Positions 8,527 through 18,624 of a DNA stretch of 64,000 nt are shown in pieces. The first letter of the stretch is position 1, and each line of letters opens with the position of its first letter. The translations under genes and the position numbers were made by a program. The stretch comes from Paraburkholderia monticola (GTDB taxonomy: Bacteria; Pseudomonadota; Gammaproteobacteria; Burkholderiales; Burkholderiaceae). Under the pieces are notes generated by a model. That model worked only from the letters and a program-made list of their open reading frames with translations, ran no database searches and was not told the DNA's origin. The stretch spans positions 434,001-498,000 of the forward strand of contig NZ_LRBG01000004.1 of NCBI RefSeq assembly GCF_001580545.1, written 5' to 3'.

Positions 8527-10425
8527 TCAAGGCGCCTGCGACGCCACGTCCGACGATTCCACCAGCGTCGATCTGACGATCACCTGCGCACGCACGTCCC
8601 GCCCGATCGCCTCGATCGCGGGACGCATGCGCGTGAAATCGTCGGGTGTGCAGACGTCGCTGTCGAAATGGGTGGCGCCGTCGCGCATCATCGTCACGAC
8701 GTTGCTGTGCGGATCGAACGCGTATTGCGACGCGAAATCGACGAAGCGGTCCTGCGTGCGTTGTGCCTCCGGCATGTCGAGCACGCGGAAATTGGCGGGC
8801 AGCTCGATGCGCGCGCGTTCGTGGATCGCGAGGTTGTGGCACACGAACGGCTGCGTGCGCCTGCGTTCGCCGAGCCAGTAGCGCGTGTCCGCCTCGACGC
8901 CGCCGCCGAGGCTCGTCAGGGCCGGAATCGACGCCGTCATGCCCGTTACCACGAGATTTTCGAGCGTGCCTTTCATCGTCAGCGTGAGCGGGCCGTCGGC
9001 CGCGCTGAGGTCGCTCGTCGTCAGCGTCGCGGTGCCGCGCAGATTCGCGTTGCGCAACTCGGCCTGAATCGATTCCTCGCGTTGCGCGGGCGTTTGCGTG
9101 CGCAGCCGCGCGCGGGCCTGCTCCGCATACGGTCCTGCATCCTGCAAGCGATAGGTGAAGCTCGCCGAGCCGTCCGGTTCGATCTTGATCGCAAGGTCGG
9201 TGCTGCGCGACATCTGCTCGGTGGCCGGTGTTTGCGCGAGCACGCCGTCGTCGATCAGCACGGTCGGGCGGTCCATGTCGGACGCAGGCAGAAAACCGAA
9301 TTCGACGTTCGACGCGGTCGAATCCGCGTAGAGCTGCAAATCGGGCAGCCACGTGATCGCATGATTGATGACGCCGTAGCCCGGCACGCTCGGTAACGTG
9401 TAGATCGTGCCGCTGCTGATCAGTGCCGGCTCGTTGCGCACGCCGACCGCATCGAGCAGCGCGCCGTAGAGCGCGACGTGATCCTTGCAATCGCCATAGC
9501 GGTTCGCGAGGATCGCGCTAGCGCTGTGCGGCACGACGGAGCCGCGCCCGACGTAGATCGCGACATAGCGGACATTGCGACGAACCCAGTCGTACAGCGT
9601 TTTGGCTTTGTCATGCGGCGTGTGATCGTGCGCGGTCAATTGCCTCGCGAGCTGCGTGATCGCGGCGTCGTGCGAGTCCGGGTCCGTCGCTGAGGCGCGA
9701 TACGACGCGGCGAACGCGGCATAGCTCGGGAAGGTCGACACCATCAGCCGATCGCCATACGACACGTAAGCGACCGAGCCGCGTTCGAGCCGGTCGAAAT
9801 GCGCCTTGTCGTAGCGGAATTCGTAGCGCGTGCGGCCGTCGCGCGTGACCGGCGTCACCGCGCTGAAGCCGCGCGCGTCGGCGTACAGCGGCTTGTCGGC
9901 GGGCAGGTCGTAGATCAGGCGGAAGTTGCGCGTCGGCGCGAGGTCGGGCGGCGTGAAGTCGCTGAATTCGCCCGGCACGATCGGCTGACGCTGCGTCTTG
10001 CGGTACGTCAGATGCACGCGCGCGCCGGGTTCGACCGCGGGGAACACGATGACCTTTTCCTGGATGTCCTGGAACATCGGCGCGTCGAATGAACGGACTT
10101 CCTGGACGTCGCGGATCTGCTCGGGCTCTACGTCGTGACGCTGGCCGTCGGCGGTGAGCGTGTAGGCCTCGAGAATCTGCACGTCGGCCATGTTGCGGTT
10201 GAACCAGACGTATTGCTGCGCGACCCGCTCGACACCGGCTTCGTTGTTCACGCGCAGCGTCATCGAATCGAGCTTCGCATACGAGCCGTCGGCGTTGACG
10301 GTGAAGGTCTGCGTCTCGCCTTCATTGGTATAGGGGTCGTCCAGTTTGACCGGCACGCTCGCGCTCGCGGCGTGAATGCCGGCGAGCCAGCCGGCAAAGG
10401 CAAGGGCCACGAGGGAGAGTCGCAT
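8527..10425 (-). CDS. secreted DUF3857/transglutaminase-like protein
   Basis: 632 residues from the ATG at 10425. That start places a signal peptide (MRLSLVALAFAGWLAGIHAASA) at the N-terminus; upstream in-frame codons would bury it. Residues about 30-230 form a DUF3857 domain. Residues 280-370 form a transglutaminase-like core with a complete triad: Cys313 in RYGDCKDH, His355 in VINHAI and Asp368 in YADST. The C-terminal half is beta-rich. Such proteins are exported to the periplasm or outer membrane; the substrate is unknown. It is a single gene, and an in vivo protease, peptidase or cross-linking role is equally open. Confidence 0.85.
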   Translation of the reverse strand: MRLSLVALAFAGWLAGIHAASASVPVKLDDPYTNEGETQTFTVNADGSYAKLDSMTLRVNNEAGVERVAQQYVWFNRNMADVQILEAYTLTADGQRHDVEPEQIRDVQEVRSFDAPMFQDIQEKVIVFPAVEPGARVHLTYRKTQRQPIVPGEFSDFTPPDLAPTRNFRLIYDLPADKPLYADARGFSAVTPVTRDGRTRYEFRYDKAHFDRLERGSVAYVSYGDRLMVSTFPSYAAFAASYRASATDPDSHDAAITQLARQLTAHDHTPHDKAKTLYDWVRRNVRYVAIYVGRGSVVPHSASAILANRYGDCKDHVALYGALLDAVGVRNEPALISSGTIYTLPSVPGYGVINHAITWLPDLQLYADSTASNVEFGFLPASDMDRPTVLIDDGVLAQTPATEQMSRSTDLAIKIEPDGSASFTYRLQDAGPYAEQARARLRTQTPAQREESIQAELRNANLRGTATLTTSDLSAADGPLTLTMKGTLENLVVTGMTASIPALTSLGGGVEADTRYWLGERRRTQPFVCHNLAIHERARIELPANFRVLDMPEAQRTQDRFVDFASQYAFDPHSNVVTMMRDGATHFDSDVCTPDDFTRMRPAIEAIGRDVRAQVIVRSTLVESSDVASQAP

Positions 10426-10602
10426 GACGGTCGGTATCCGGACGACGACATTGACGGGATCGTCAGCTAGGGTCGGTTCGCGCGGGGCGGATGTCAAGCG
10501 GCTGGCGCGCATTTAGAGGCGCGCCAAAGATTGCCCGGCGGCTATGCGCCGGACGCCCGCAGGCTGCGGCATTGAACCGACCGCTTAACTATCCAGCGAG
10601 AG

Positions 10603-11625
10603 CTACACGCTGCAAGCGGCGCCCCCCGATGCCGCAATTTCCCGCGCGGCCTTCGCGCCTTCGACCTGCAATAGCGTCGGCAGCGACACGCCATTTTTTG
10701 CCGCCGTCACTTCCGCGAGAATCGACACCGCGATCTCCGGCGGCGTCCTGCTGCCGATATAAATGCCGACCGGTCCATGCAAGCGGGCCAGTTCGGCTTC
10801 GTTCAGATCGAACTCCTTCAGGCGCTCGCGCCGCGCATGATTGTTCCTGCGCGAGCCGAGCGCGCCGACATAAAACGCCGGCGTCTTCAACGCTTCCATC
10901 AGCGCAAGATCGTCGAGCTTCGGATCATGCGTGAGCGCGACCACCGCGCAGCGCTCGTCGAGCTTCATGTCGATCACGGTATCGTCCGGCATCGTGCGGA
11001 CGATCTTCGTGCCGGGCACGTCCCATTCCTCGGTGTATTCCTCGCGCGGATCGCAGACCGTCACCTGATAATCGAGCCCCACCGCGATATGGCACAGGTA
11101 GCGCGACAACTGCCCCGCGCCGATCACGAGCATCCGGTAGCGTGGGCCGTGGATCGTCAACAGACGCTGGCCGTCGAAATGCACGCCGTCGGTCGCCTGC
11201 GCGTTGTCGAGCCGCACCGCGCCCGTCGTCATGTCGAGCTCGCGCGCGACGAGCCGGCCCTCTTCGACCGCATGACACAGCTCGGCGATGCCGCTTTGCC
11301 GCGTCAACGGTTCGAGCACGAGCTGGATCGTGCCGCCGCACGGCAAGCCGAAGCGATGCGCTTCCTCGGCCGTGATGCCGTACTTCACCGCCTCCGGATG
11401 CGTCTGCTCGATGCCTCGTTGCCGTACCCTATCGATCAGATCGTCTTCGATGCAGCCGCCCGATACCGAGCCCACCACGAGGCCGTCGTCGCGCACCGCG
11501 AGCATCGCGCCCTCGGGGCGCGGCGACGAGCCCCACGTCTTCACGACCGTCACGAGGAGCGCGCGATGCCCGTCCTCCAGCCAGCGGGCGCTGGTTTTCA
11601 GAACTTCGAGATCCACGCTGTCCAT
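10603..11625 (-). CDS. XdhC/CoxF-family molybdenum hydroxylase maturation protein
   Basis: 340 residues. The N-terminal XdhC/CoxI domain contains TWGSSPRPEGAMLAV and GSVSGGCIEDDLI. A C-terminal Rossmann-like XdhC domain follows (MLVIGAGQLSRYLCHIAVGL, then VALTHDPKLDDLALMEAL and YVGALGSRRNNHARRERL). Family members insert or protect the molybdenum cofactor and supply its sulfido ligand before insertion into xanthine dehydrogenase-type enzymes. It is the last gene of the operon. Its ATG has a GGGAAG ribosome-binding site and lies 28 bases inside the end of the coxG-like gene, so translation is probably coupled. Confidence 0.9.
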   Translation of the reverse strand: MDSVDLEVLKTSARWLEDGHRALLVTVVKTWGSSPRPEGAMLAVRDDGLVVGSVSGGCIEDDLIDRVRQRGIEQTHPEAVKYGITAEEAHRFGLPCGGTIQLVLEPLTRQSGIAELCHAVEEGRLVARELDMTTGAVRLDNAQATDGVHFDGQRLLTIHGPRYRMLVIGAGQLSRYLCHIAVGLDYQVTVCDPREEYTEEWDVPGTKIVRTMPDDTVIDMKLDERCAVVALTHDPKLDDLALMEALKTPAFYVGALGSRRNNHARRERLKEFDLNEAELARLHGPVGIYIGSRTPPEIAVSILAEVTAAKNGVSLPTLLQVEGAKAAREIAASGGAACSV

Positions 11626-12200
11626 GATTTCTTCCCTTTCTTTGCATCGCCGCCGGACTCGCCGTCCGCGGCCTCGTTCGATTCCGTTTGCGCGGACGCG
11701 GCGTCGGCTTCGGCCTCCACCGACGCTGCGCCGTCCGCCGCCTGATCAGCGCTATTCTCGCCCGAGAACTGGGCGCTGAAGCGCCTGAAAAACTCCCCGG
11801 CAATCTTGCGCGCCGCGCCGTCGACGAGCCGCGAGCCGATCTGCGCCAGCTTGCCGCCGACCTGCGCATTGGCGGTGTAGGAGAGCTTCGTCGCGGCTTC
11901 GCCGTCGGCTTCGAGCGTGACCTGCGCGTTGCCCTTCGCGAAGCCGGCGGCACCGCCCTGGCCTTCGAACACGATCGTGTAGGTGTTCGGCGCGTCGATA
12001 TCGGTCAACTGCATGCGCCCCTTGAAGCGTGCCTTGACCGGACCGACCGCCGCGCTCAGCGCGACCAGGTACGCGTTTTCGCCGTCGGGGTCGATGCTTT
12101 CGCAACCGGGGATGCAGGCGCGCAGAATCTCGGTGTCGTTCAACGCGTCCCATGTTTGCTGCTGCGCGACCGGCAGCGTATGAGTTTCGCTCAATTCCAT
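11598..12200 (-). CDS. coxG: CoxG-family SRPBCC protein
   Basis: 200 residues. Residues 1-150 form a CoxG/SRPBCC lipid-binding-like domain (ELSETHTLPVAQQQTWDALN, ILRACIPGCESI, VGPVKARFKGRMQLTDID, NAQVGGKLAQIGSRLVDGAA). The Asp/Glu/Ala-rich tail ends in a basic segment (GGDAKKGKKSWTAWISKF), which may hold it at the membrane. CoxG is known to anchor CO dehydrogenase to the cytoplasmic membrane in Oligotropha; the same role for this hydroxylase is inference. A GGAG ribosome-binding site precedes the ATG. The gene overlaps the preceding coxE-like gene by 10 bases. Confidence 0.88.
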   Translation of the reverse strand: MELSETHTLPVAQQQTWDALNDTEILRACIPGCESIDPDGENAYLVALSAAVGPVKARFKGRMQLTDIDAPNTYTIVFEGQGGAAGFAKGNAQVTLEADGEAATKLSYTANAQVGGKLAQIGSRLVDGAARKIAGEFFRRFSAQFSGENSADQAADGAASVEAEADAASAQTESNEAADGESGGDAKKGKKSWTAWISKF

Positions 12201-13456
12201 GACGTTGCTCCTGCGAGTGTCGTCGCGGCGACGGCGTGGCGAGGCGCGCGCGTCAATTGCGCGAGATCGCGGCCGAATGCTGCGAGACTGTCTAGATTAT
12301 GAACTGGACGATGCGCGTCGACATAAGGCAGGATCGCCTGCACACCACGCGCTTTCGGCGTGAAGCCGCTGAAACGCAGCAGCGGATTGAGCCACACGAT
12401 GCGATGCGCGAAGCGCGCGAGGCGCGCCATTTCGGTATCGAGCACATCGATCGCTTCGTGATCGAGGCCGTCGGTGACGAGCAGCACCGTCGCGCGACCG
12501 GTGAGAACGCGCCGCGCCCAGCGTCGGTTGAACTCGGCGAGCGCCGCGCCGATGCGCGTGCCGCCCGACCAGTCGACCACCTGATCGCTGAGCGTGGCGA
12601 TCGCGACGTCGGGATCGCGTTCGCGCAATGCGCGCGTCGCGTTCGTGAGCCGCGTGCCGAACAGAAACACCTGCAGACGTTCGCGCGACTGCAAGAGCGC
12701 GTGACAGAAGTAGAGCACCGCGCGCGAGTAGTTGCTCATCGAGCCGGAAATGTCGAGCAGCAGCACGAGCGGCGGCTTGCGCTCGACCGTCGCGCGATAC
12801 TTCCACACCGTCCAGTCGCCGCCCGCGCGCACCGCATGCCGCGCGCTCGCGCGCAAATCCGCATGGGTGCCGTGCGAGGCCGCCTTCAGGCGTCGTGTCG
12901 GCTCGGTGGCGAGCGGCAGCCGCTGGCCACGGATCAGATGACGCAGCGTGCGCCATTCGTCGGCGCTCAAGGTGTCGAAATCGCGGTGACGTAGCCGCTC
13001 CTCCGCGCTGAACGTGAGGTGCGCGTGCAACTCGTGCTGCTCGGTTTCCTGCGGTGCTTTCAGGTGCGGCGACGGCGGCATGCGCACCGCGAGCGCATCG
13101 GCGAGACGGTTGTTGCGCTTAGGTGGCGGCAAGCCGTCGCGCACTTTCGGCAGTAGCAGTGCGCGCAGCTTGCCTTCCCAATCGGGATCGCGCCAGAACA
13201 GATCAAACGCGGCGTTGAAGAGTTCGCGTTCGTCGGGCGCGGTGACGAGCAGCGCGGCCAGCGCGGCGCGCACGTCGTCGCGGCGGCCGAGGTCGATCCA
13301 TTGCAGCGCGGCGAGTGCATCGACTGCTTGTGCGGGTGACATCGGCAGGCCGGCTCCACGCAGCACCCGCACGAAATGCACGACATTGCGCGCGAGCATG
13401 GGCGCAGTCTGTTCTTCCGCATTGTCGTGGCTGTCTGAGCCGCTCTGGTTCGTCAT
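12191..13456 (-). CDS. coxE: CoxE-family VWA-domain protein
   Basis: 421 residues from the ATG at 13456 (MTNQSGSDSHDN). The upstream extension of the frame is Arg-rich and looks non-coding. The N-terminal helical part is followed by a von Willebrand factor A domain with a MIDAS metal site (LLLDISGSMSN, then a second Asp near LLVTDGLD). With the adjacent MoxR ATPase it forms the AAA/VWA pair that, in CoxD/CoxE, helps assemble the sulfur- and metal-containing active site of CO dehydrogenase. Its start lies 11 bases after the MoxR-type gene. Confidence 0.88.
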   Translation of the reverse strand: MTNQSGSDSHDNAEEQTAPMLARNVVHFVRVLRGAGLPMSPAQAVDALAALQWIDLGRRDDVRAALAALLVTAPDERELFNAAFDLFWRDPDWEGKLRALLLPKVRDGLPPPKRNNRLADALAVRMPPSPHLKAPQETEQHELHAHLTFSAEERLRHRDFDTLSADEWRTLRHLIRGQRLPLATEPTRRLKAASHGTHADLRASARHAVRAGGDWTVWKYRATVERKPPLVLLLDISGSMSNYSRAVLYFCHALLQSRERLQVFLFGTRLTNATRALRERDPDVAIATLSDQVVDWSGGTRIGAALAEFNRRWARRVLTGRATVLLVTDGLDHEAIDVLDTEMARLARFAHRIVWLNPLLRFSGFTPKARGVQAILPYVDAHRPVHNLDSLAAFGRDLAQLTRAPRHAVAATTLAGATSWN

Positions 13457-13467
13457 GCCAACGATCC

Positions 13468-14349
13468 TCACCCGGACAGACACTGCGCGATCTGCGTGGC
13501 GTCCACGCGCGCGAGATCGTCCTGATACTTGAGCAGCACGCCGAGCGTGTTCTGCACCGATTGCGGATCGAGCTCCGTGACCGACAGCGCTTCGAGCGCG
13601 CGGCACCAGTCGATCGTTTCGGCGATGCCGGGCGCCTTGAACAGATCCATGCCGCGCAGCCGATGCACGAAATCGACCGCGCGTCGTTGCAGTTGCGCCG
13701 ACGTATGCGGCGCGCGCGCGGCGACGATCTCGAGTTCGCGCTCGCGATCCGGATAGCCGATCCATTGATACAGACAGCGGCGCTTCAACGCGTCATGCAC
13801 TTCGCGCGTGCGGTTCGACGTCATGACGACGAGCGGCGGCTGCGTGGCGCGCACGGTGCCGTACTCGGGAATCGATACCTGGAAGTCCGAAAGCAGTTCG
13901 AGCAGGAAGGCCTCGAACGGTTCGTCGGCGCGATCGATTTCGTCGATCAGCAGCACGCGCCGCGCGCCGGGATGGTGTTCGTCGGGCATCAGCGCCTGGA
14001 GAAGCGGGCGCTTTAGCAGGAATTCGCCGCGATACAGCGTGTCGTTGTCGGGCCGCTCGCCGCTCGCTTCGGCCAGCCGCAGCGCCATGATCTGGCGCGG
14101 GTAGTCCCATTCGTAGAGGGCGCTCGCGGTGTCGAGTCCTTCATAGCATTGCAGCCGCAAGAGCGTGGTGCCGAGCATGCCCGCCGCGGCTTTCGCGAGC
14201 TCGGTCTTGCCGACGCCGGGCTCGCCTTCGACGAACAGCGGCCGCTCCATGCGCAGCGCGAGATATAGCGCGGTCGCAAGCTCGCGGCTCGCGAAATAGC
14301 GTTGGGCGGCGAGTTGGGCGAGGGTGTCGTCGATCGAAGCCGGCTGCAT
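13468..14349 (-). CDS. coxD: CoxD-family MoxR AAA+ ATPase
   Basis: 293 residues from the ATG at 14349 (MQPASIDDTLAQL). Walker A is EGEPGVGKTE, Walker B is VLLIDEIDRADEP, and sensor 1 is VVMTSNRTREV, all typical of MoxR ATPases. CoxD is an ATP-dependent chaperone needed for maturation of the Mo/Cu site of CO dehydrogenase. Here it probably matures the product of the coxS/L/M-like genes. It lies 104 bases after the FAD-subunit gene and directly before its VWA partner. Confidence 0.9.
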   Translation of the reverse strand: MQPASIDDTLAQLAAQRYFASRELATALYLALRMERPLFVEGEPGVGKTELAKAAAGMLGTTLLRLQCYEGLDTASALYEWDYPRQIMALRLAEASGERPDNDTLYRGEFLLKRPLLQALMPDEHHPGARRVLLIDEIDRADEPFEAFLLELLSDFQVSIPEYGTVRATQPPLVVMTSNRTREVHDALKRRCLYQWIGYPDRERELEIVAARAPHTSAQLQRRAVDFVHRLRGMDLFKAPGIAETIDWCRALEALSVTELDPQSVQNTLGVLLKYQDDLARVDATQIAQCLSG

Positions 14350-14453
14350 GGTGGTCCTGAATCTGCGCGACAGGCCGTCGCGAAGTGAGCGAAGCCGGCT
14401 TGCGCGCGCGGTGGTGCGAGTGCGCGGCAAGCCGGTCGGCCTGGCAAGGATCG

Positions 14454-15251
14454 CTAGGCGTTCGCCTTCGTGACCGCACGCCCCGCGAGCACCGGAATCA
14501 GATGCGCGCGATATGCGGCACTCGCGTGCATGTCCTCGTTCAGCTCGTCGGGCGACACGCTGACCGCGCGTGCCGCGTCGGGCGTGAAGTTCGCCGACAG
14601 CGCGCTTTCAAGCTCGGGTATGCGAAACACCGACGATGCCGCGCCCGTCACCGCGACCCGCACACCGCTCGCAAACTTCGCGACGAACACGCCGACCAGC
14701 GCGAAGTGCGAGGCCGGATTGCGGAATTTCTCGTAGGCGGCGCGCTCGGGCACCGGGAACTCGACGGCGACGATCAGCTCGTCGGGCGCGAGCGCGGTCT
14801 CGTACATGCCGACGAAGAAATCGCCCGATGTGATGCGCCGTCGGTCCGTGACGATCGTCGCGTCGAGGCCCATCGCCGCGGCCGGATAGCAGGCGGCCGG
14901 GTCGTTGTTCGCGAGCGAACCGCCGATCGTGCCAAGCGCGCGCACCTGACGATCGCCGATATTCGCGGCGAGCTCCGCGAGCGCGGGCAAGACGCGCCGC
15001 ACCTCCGCATGATCGGCGACGTCCGCGTGACAGACGGCCGCGCCGATCGTCACTTTGCTCGCGTCGACACTGATCGATTTCAGCGCGGGAATGCGCGTCA
15101 CGTCGATCAGTTGCGACGGCTGCGCGAGACGCAGGCGCATGGTCGGCAGAAGGCTCTGGCCGCCGGCGAGGAACTTCGCGTCGCTGTCGGCGCTGAGGGC
15201 TGCGGCGGCCGCTTGCGGATCCGTCGCGCGTTGATACTCGAATGAATACAT
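14454..15251 (-). CDS. coxM: molybdenum hydroxylase FAD-binding (medium) subunit, CoxM family
   Basis: 265 residues, the usual length for CoxM/CutM subunits. The FAD-binding motifs are FLAGGQSLLPTM and IGDRQVRALGTIGGSLANNDP. The C-terminal CO dehydrogenase flavoprotein domain contains RNPASHFALVGVFVA. A GGAG ribosome-binding site precedes the ATG. It passes electrons from the iron-sulfur subunit to the final acceptor. It lies 28 bases after the large-subunit gene; medium subunits often lie beside S and L in this family. Confidence 0.92.
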   Translation of the reverse strand: MYSFEYQRATDPQAAAAALSADSDAKFLAGGQSLLPTMRLRLAQPSQLIDVTRIPALKSISVDASKVTIGAAVCHADVADHAEVRRVLPALAELAANIGDRQVRALGTIGGSLANNDPAACYPAAAMGLDATIVTDRRRITSGDFFVGMYETALAPDELIVAVEFPVPERAAYEKFRNPASHFALVGVFVAKFASGVRVAVTGAASSVFRIPELESALSANFTPDAARAVSVSPDELNEDMHASAAYRAHLIPVLAGRAVTKANA

Positions 15252-15279
15252 GTCGAATGCTCCGCTCAGGATCGTTGGG

Positions 15280-17673
15280 TCAGGCTTGCTTCGCGGCCTG
15301 TTGCGCGGCTTGAATCGCGGACCATACGCGATGCGGCGTCGCCGGCATCTGCAGATCGGTCACGCCAAGCGGGGCGAGCGCGTCGATGATCGCGTTGATC
15401 ACGGCCGGTGGCGAGCCGATCGCGCCCGCCTCACCGCAGCCTTTCACGCCGAGCGGATTGTGCGTACACGGCGTGCCCTTCGCGGTTTCGACTGTGAAGT
15501 CGGGCAGATCGGACGCATGCGGCATCGCGTAGTCCATGTAGGAGCCGGACAGCAGTTGGCCGCTGTCGTTGTCGTACACGCAGCGCTCGAGCATCGCCTG
15601 GCCGATGCCTTGCGCGAGCCCGCCATGCACCTGACCTTCGACGATCATCGGATTGATCACGTTGCCGAAGTCGTCGACCGCGGTGAACTTCTGGATACGG
15701 CACACGCCGGTCTCCGGATCGACTTCGATCTCGCAGATATACGCACCCGACGGATACGTGAAGTTGGTCGGATCGTAGAACGCGCTTTCTTCGAGCCCCG
15801 GTTCGAGCACCTCGAGCGGATAGTTGTGCGGCACGTACGCGGCGAGCGAGATTTCCGCAAACGCCTTCGTGCGGTCCGTACCCGCGACGCGAAACACGCC
15901 GTTCTTGAACTCGATGTCTTCAGCCGACGCTTCGAGCAGATGCGCGGCGATTTTCTTCGCCTTCGCCTCGATCTTGTCGAGCGCCTTGGAGATGGCCGAA
16001 CCGCCCACCGCGATCGAACGCGAGCCATAGGTGCCCATGCCGAATGCGATGCGCCCGGTGTCGCCGTGCACGATCTCGACGCTGTCGAGGGCAATGCCGA
16101 GCCGGTCCGCGACGACCTGCGCGAAGGTCGTCTCATGCCCCTGGCCGTGACTATGCGAGCCCGTGAACACGGTGACCGAACCGGTCGGATGCACGCGAAT
16201 CTGGCCGACTTCGAACAGGCCCGCACGTGCGCCGAGCGCGCCCGCGATGTTCGACGGCGCGAGACCGCATGCCTCGATGTAGCACGAGTAGCCGAGGCCG
16301 CGTCGTTTGCCGTTCTTTTCGGATTCCTGCCGACGCGCGGCGAAGCCCGCCACGTCCGCGATGTCGAGCGAGCGCGCGAGGATCGCGTTGTAGTCGCCGG
16401 TGTCGTAGGTGAGGCCGACCGGCGTCGCGTAGGGGAACTGCGTGATGAAGTTGCGGCGGCGGATTTCCGCGGGGTCGAGCTTCATCTCGCGCGCCGCGGT
16501 TTCGACCAGCCGCTCGACGACGAACGTCGCTTCCGGCCGGCCCGCGCCGCGATAGGCATCGACGGGAACGGTGTTGGTGAAGACCGCCTTCACTTCGGCG
16601 TAGATCGCGGGTGTCGCGTATTGCCCGGCGAGCAGCGTCGCGTACAGGATCGTCGGCACGCTGGAGGCGAACGTCGAGAGGTACGCGCCCATGTTCGCGA
16701 TGGTGTGCACGCGCATCGCGAGGAACTTGCCGTCGGCGTCCATCGCGAGTTCGGCTTGGGTCACGTGATCGCGGCCGTGCGCGTCGGAGAGGAAGGCCTC
16801 GGAGCGCTCGGCCGTCCATTTGACCGGCCGGCCGATCTTCTTCGACGCCCACGTGAGCGCGACGTCTTCCGCATACAGAAAGATCTTCGAGCCGAAGCCG
16901 CCGCCGACGTCCGGCGCGATCACCCGCAGCTTCGATTCCGGCAGCGACAGCACGAACGCGGCCATCAGCAGCCGCTCGACGTGCGGATTCTGATTGGCCA
17001 CATACAGCGTGTAGCTGTCGTCGTGCGCCGAATAGCTCGCGTTGACCGCGCGCGGTTCGATCGCATTCGGCACGAGCCGGTTGTTGACGATGTCGAGCGT
17101 GGTCACGTGCGCGGCTTTCGCGAACGCCGCATCGGTCGCGGCCTTGTCGCCGTGGCCCCAGTTGTAGCAGACGTTGTCGGGCACTTCGTCGTGCACCGCC
17201 GGCTGACCCGGGTCGGCCGCATGCGCGGTATCGACGACGGCCGGCAGCACGTCGTAATCGACCTCGATCAGCTCGGACGCGTCTTTCGCGGCCTTGATCG
17301 ATTCGGCGATCACGAGCGCGACCTGATCGCCCACGTGGCGCGCTTTCGTATGGGCAATCACCGGATGCGGCGGCTCGTTCATCGGCTTGCCATCGGTGCT
17401 GTGGATCAGCCAGCCGCACGGCAGGCCGCCGACGTTCTCCGCGGCGAGATCCGCGCCGGTGAAGATCGCGACCACGCCCGGCGACTGTTTGGCCGCGCTC
17501 GTCTCGATGCTTTTGATCTTCGCGTGCGCGTGCGGCGAGCGCAGGAACACGCCGTAGGTTTGCTGCGGCAGCACGATGTCGTCGGTGTACTGGCCTTTGC
17601 CGGTGAGGAAGCGGTAGTCTTCCTTGCGTTCGACGGCGGCGCCGATCAGGCTCGGGGTATCGGGTGCGTTCAT
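15280..17673 (-). CDS. coxL: molybdenum hydroxylase large subunit, form II CoxL-like (aldehyde/xanthine oxidase family)
   Basis: 797 residues from the ATG at 17673 ([10 protein letters not shown]); the longer frame adds a Pro-rich stretch without family similarity. The molybdopterin-binding signatures are GGGFGSK (257-263) and [10 protein letters not shown]. The catalytic Glu748 lies in GCGEAG. The active-site loop reads AYRGAGR (373-379). True aerobic CO dehydrogenases (form I) have AYXCSFR, whose Cys binds copper. This protein lacks that Cys and matches form II. It therefore probably oxidises another small carbonyl, aldehyde or N-heterocycle, although some form II enzymes have been proposed to use CO. 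Operon neighbours are the 2Fe-2S and FAD subunits. Confidence 0.93.
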   Translation of the reverse strand: MNAPDTPSLIGAAVERKEDYRFLTGKGQYTDDIVLPQQTYGVFLRSPHAHAKIKSIETSAAKQSPGVVAIFTGADLAAENVGGLPCGWLIHSTDGKPMNEPPHPVIAHTKARHVGDQVALVIAESIKAAKDASELIEVDYDVLPAVVDTAHAADPGQPAVHDEVPDNVCYNWGHGDKAATDAAFAKAAHVTTLDIVNNRLVPNAIEPRAVNASYSAHDDSYTLYVANQNPHVERLLMAAFVLSLPESKLRVIAPDVGGGFGSKIFLYAEDVALTWASKKIGRPVKWTAERSEAFLSDAHGRDHVTQAELAMDADGKFLAMRVHTIANMGAYLSTFASSVPTILYATLLAGQYATPAIYAEVKAVFTNTVPVDAYRGAGRPEATFVVERLVETAAREMKLDPAEIRRRNFITQFPYATPVGLTYDTGDYNAILARSLDIADVAGFAARRQESEKNGKRRGLGYSCYIEACGLAPSNIAGALGARAGLFEVGQIRVHPTGSVTVFTGSHSHGQGHETTFAQVVADRLGIALDSVEIVHGDTGRIAFGMGTYGSRSIAVGGSAISKALDKIEAKAKKIAAHLLEASAEDIEFKNGVFRVAGTDRTKAFAEISLAAYVPHNYPLEVLEPGLEESAFYDPTNFTYPSGAYICEIEVDPETGVCRIQKFTAVDDFGNVINPMIVEGQVHGGLAQGIGQAMLERCVYDNDSGQLLSGSYMDYAMPHASDLPDFTVETAKGTPCTHNPLGVKGCGEAGAIGSPPAVINAIIDALAPLGVTDLQMPATPHRVWSAIQAAQQAAKQA

Positions 17674-17683
17674 CGTCGGCTCC

Positions 17684-18205
17684 TCAGGCGGTTGCGCCGG
17701 CGGCATTCGCGCCGGCAATTGCGCTCGATGCGGCGGACGACTTCATACCCGCGGCGCCTTCGAGCACGGCCTTGACGATGTTGTGATAGCCCGTACAGCG
17801 GCACAGATTGCCGTCGAGTTGCTCGCGCACGTCGTCGCCGCTCAGATCGGGTTGACGCTGTACCAGCGACACCGCGCTCATCACCATGCCCGGTGTGCAG
17901 AAGCCGCATTGCAGACCGTGGCAGTGCTTGAACGCTGCCTGCATCGGATGCAGCTCGCCGTTGTGCGCCAGCCCTTCGATGGTGGTGACTTCCGCGCCAT
18001 CGGCTTGCACGGCGAGGATGTTGCAGGACTTGATCGCGCGGCCGTTCAGATGCACGGTGCAGGCGCCGCATTGCGCGGTATCGCAGCCTACGTGGGTGCC
18101 GGTCAGACGGAGTTGATCGCGCAGGAACTGGACAAGCAGGGTGCCAGGGTCGACTGAGGCGCTCACGGGTGCGCCATTGACCGTCAGACTGATGCTGATC
18201 GCCAT
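17684..18205 (-). CDS. coxS: molybdenum hydroxylase 2Fe-2S (small) subunit, CoxS family
   Basis: 173 residues. The plant-type 2Fe-2S cluster ligands are Cys41, Cys46, Cys49 and Cys61 ([16 protein letters not shown]). The second, helical 2Fe-2S domain has Cys100, Cys103, Cys135 and Cys137 (QCGFCTPGM and NLCRCTGY). It is first in the operon and has an AAGGAGACAG ribosome-binding site. The large subunit starts 10 bases after its stop. The C-terminal 20 residues are an Ala/Gly/Ser tail, longer than in most CoxS proteins. Confidence 0.94.
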   Translation of the reverse strand: MAISISLTVNGAPVSASVDPGTLLVQFLRDQLRLTGTHVGCDTAQCGACTVHLNGRAIKSCNILAVQADGAEVTTIEGLAHNGELHPMQAAFKHCHGLQCGFCTPGMVMSAVSLVQRQPDLSGDDVREQLDGNLCRCTGYHNIVKAVLEGAAGMKSSAASSAIAGANAAGATA

Positions 18206-18624
18206 GAAGCTGTCTCCTTTGTCGATCGGAGCGAGCGCTTCGGCGTATCGATGCCCGCCTCGGCGCTGACCACGATCCCATGCAAGATAGTTGCTGTGGG
18301 TGAGACCGGACCTGTGCTTGTTATTGCCCCTGCTTTGCTTCGACTGCGTGCTGACTGCGATTCGCGAGGTCCGATGAGGGTGCTACGGGTTTTACAAGTC
18401 TGCCGAAAAGTAAAGCACAAATCGCGTGGGCGCGCTATGAGGGGAAGTGTGTTCGGCGCGCGCGAGCGCACCAAGAGAAGCATGGTGCGCCACGGAACGG
18501 GACGCCAGAAAGACCTGCGCCCCGTCATGCAGAGCACGACGGGGCGCATCGATAGATCAGCGGAAAAGCGAGGCCGGGCTCGCGAGCATTCAGCGCGTTG
18601 GTCTGGCCTCGTTGAAACGGCGCA
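18206..18624. other. intergenic region between the hydroxylase operon and an amino-acid permease
   Basis: About 420 bases without a convincing gene. It contains the leftward promoter of the hydroxylase operon, which I could not place with confidence. It also contains the inverted repeat listed separately at 18516-18548. Local AT content rises at 18280-18420. Confidence 0.5.
18516..18548 (-). terminator. strong inverted repeat, possible terminator of the permease gene
   Basis: A perfect 11-bp stem (TGCGCCCCGTC and GACGGGGCGCA) encloses an 11-base loop. It lies 77 bases beyond the stop of the leftward permease gene. On the minus strand only a weak pyrimidine tract follows, so it may be a Rho-assisted terminator or an RNA-stabilising hairpin. 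Confidence 0.5.

Noticed and set aside
15280..17673. Annotation as a genuine aerobic CO dehydrogenase
   Set aside because: The active-site loop is AYRGAGR rather than AYXCSFR, so the copper-binding Cys is missing.
15250..17775. Very long open frame on the plus strand opposite coxL
   Set aside because: It is Arg/Asp/His-rich with no family similarity, and mirrors the GC-biased codon pattern of the coxL frame. It is a shadow of the real gene.
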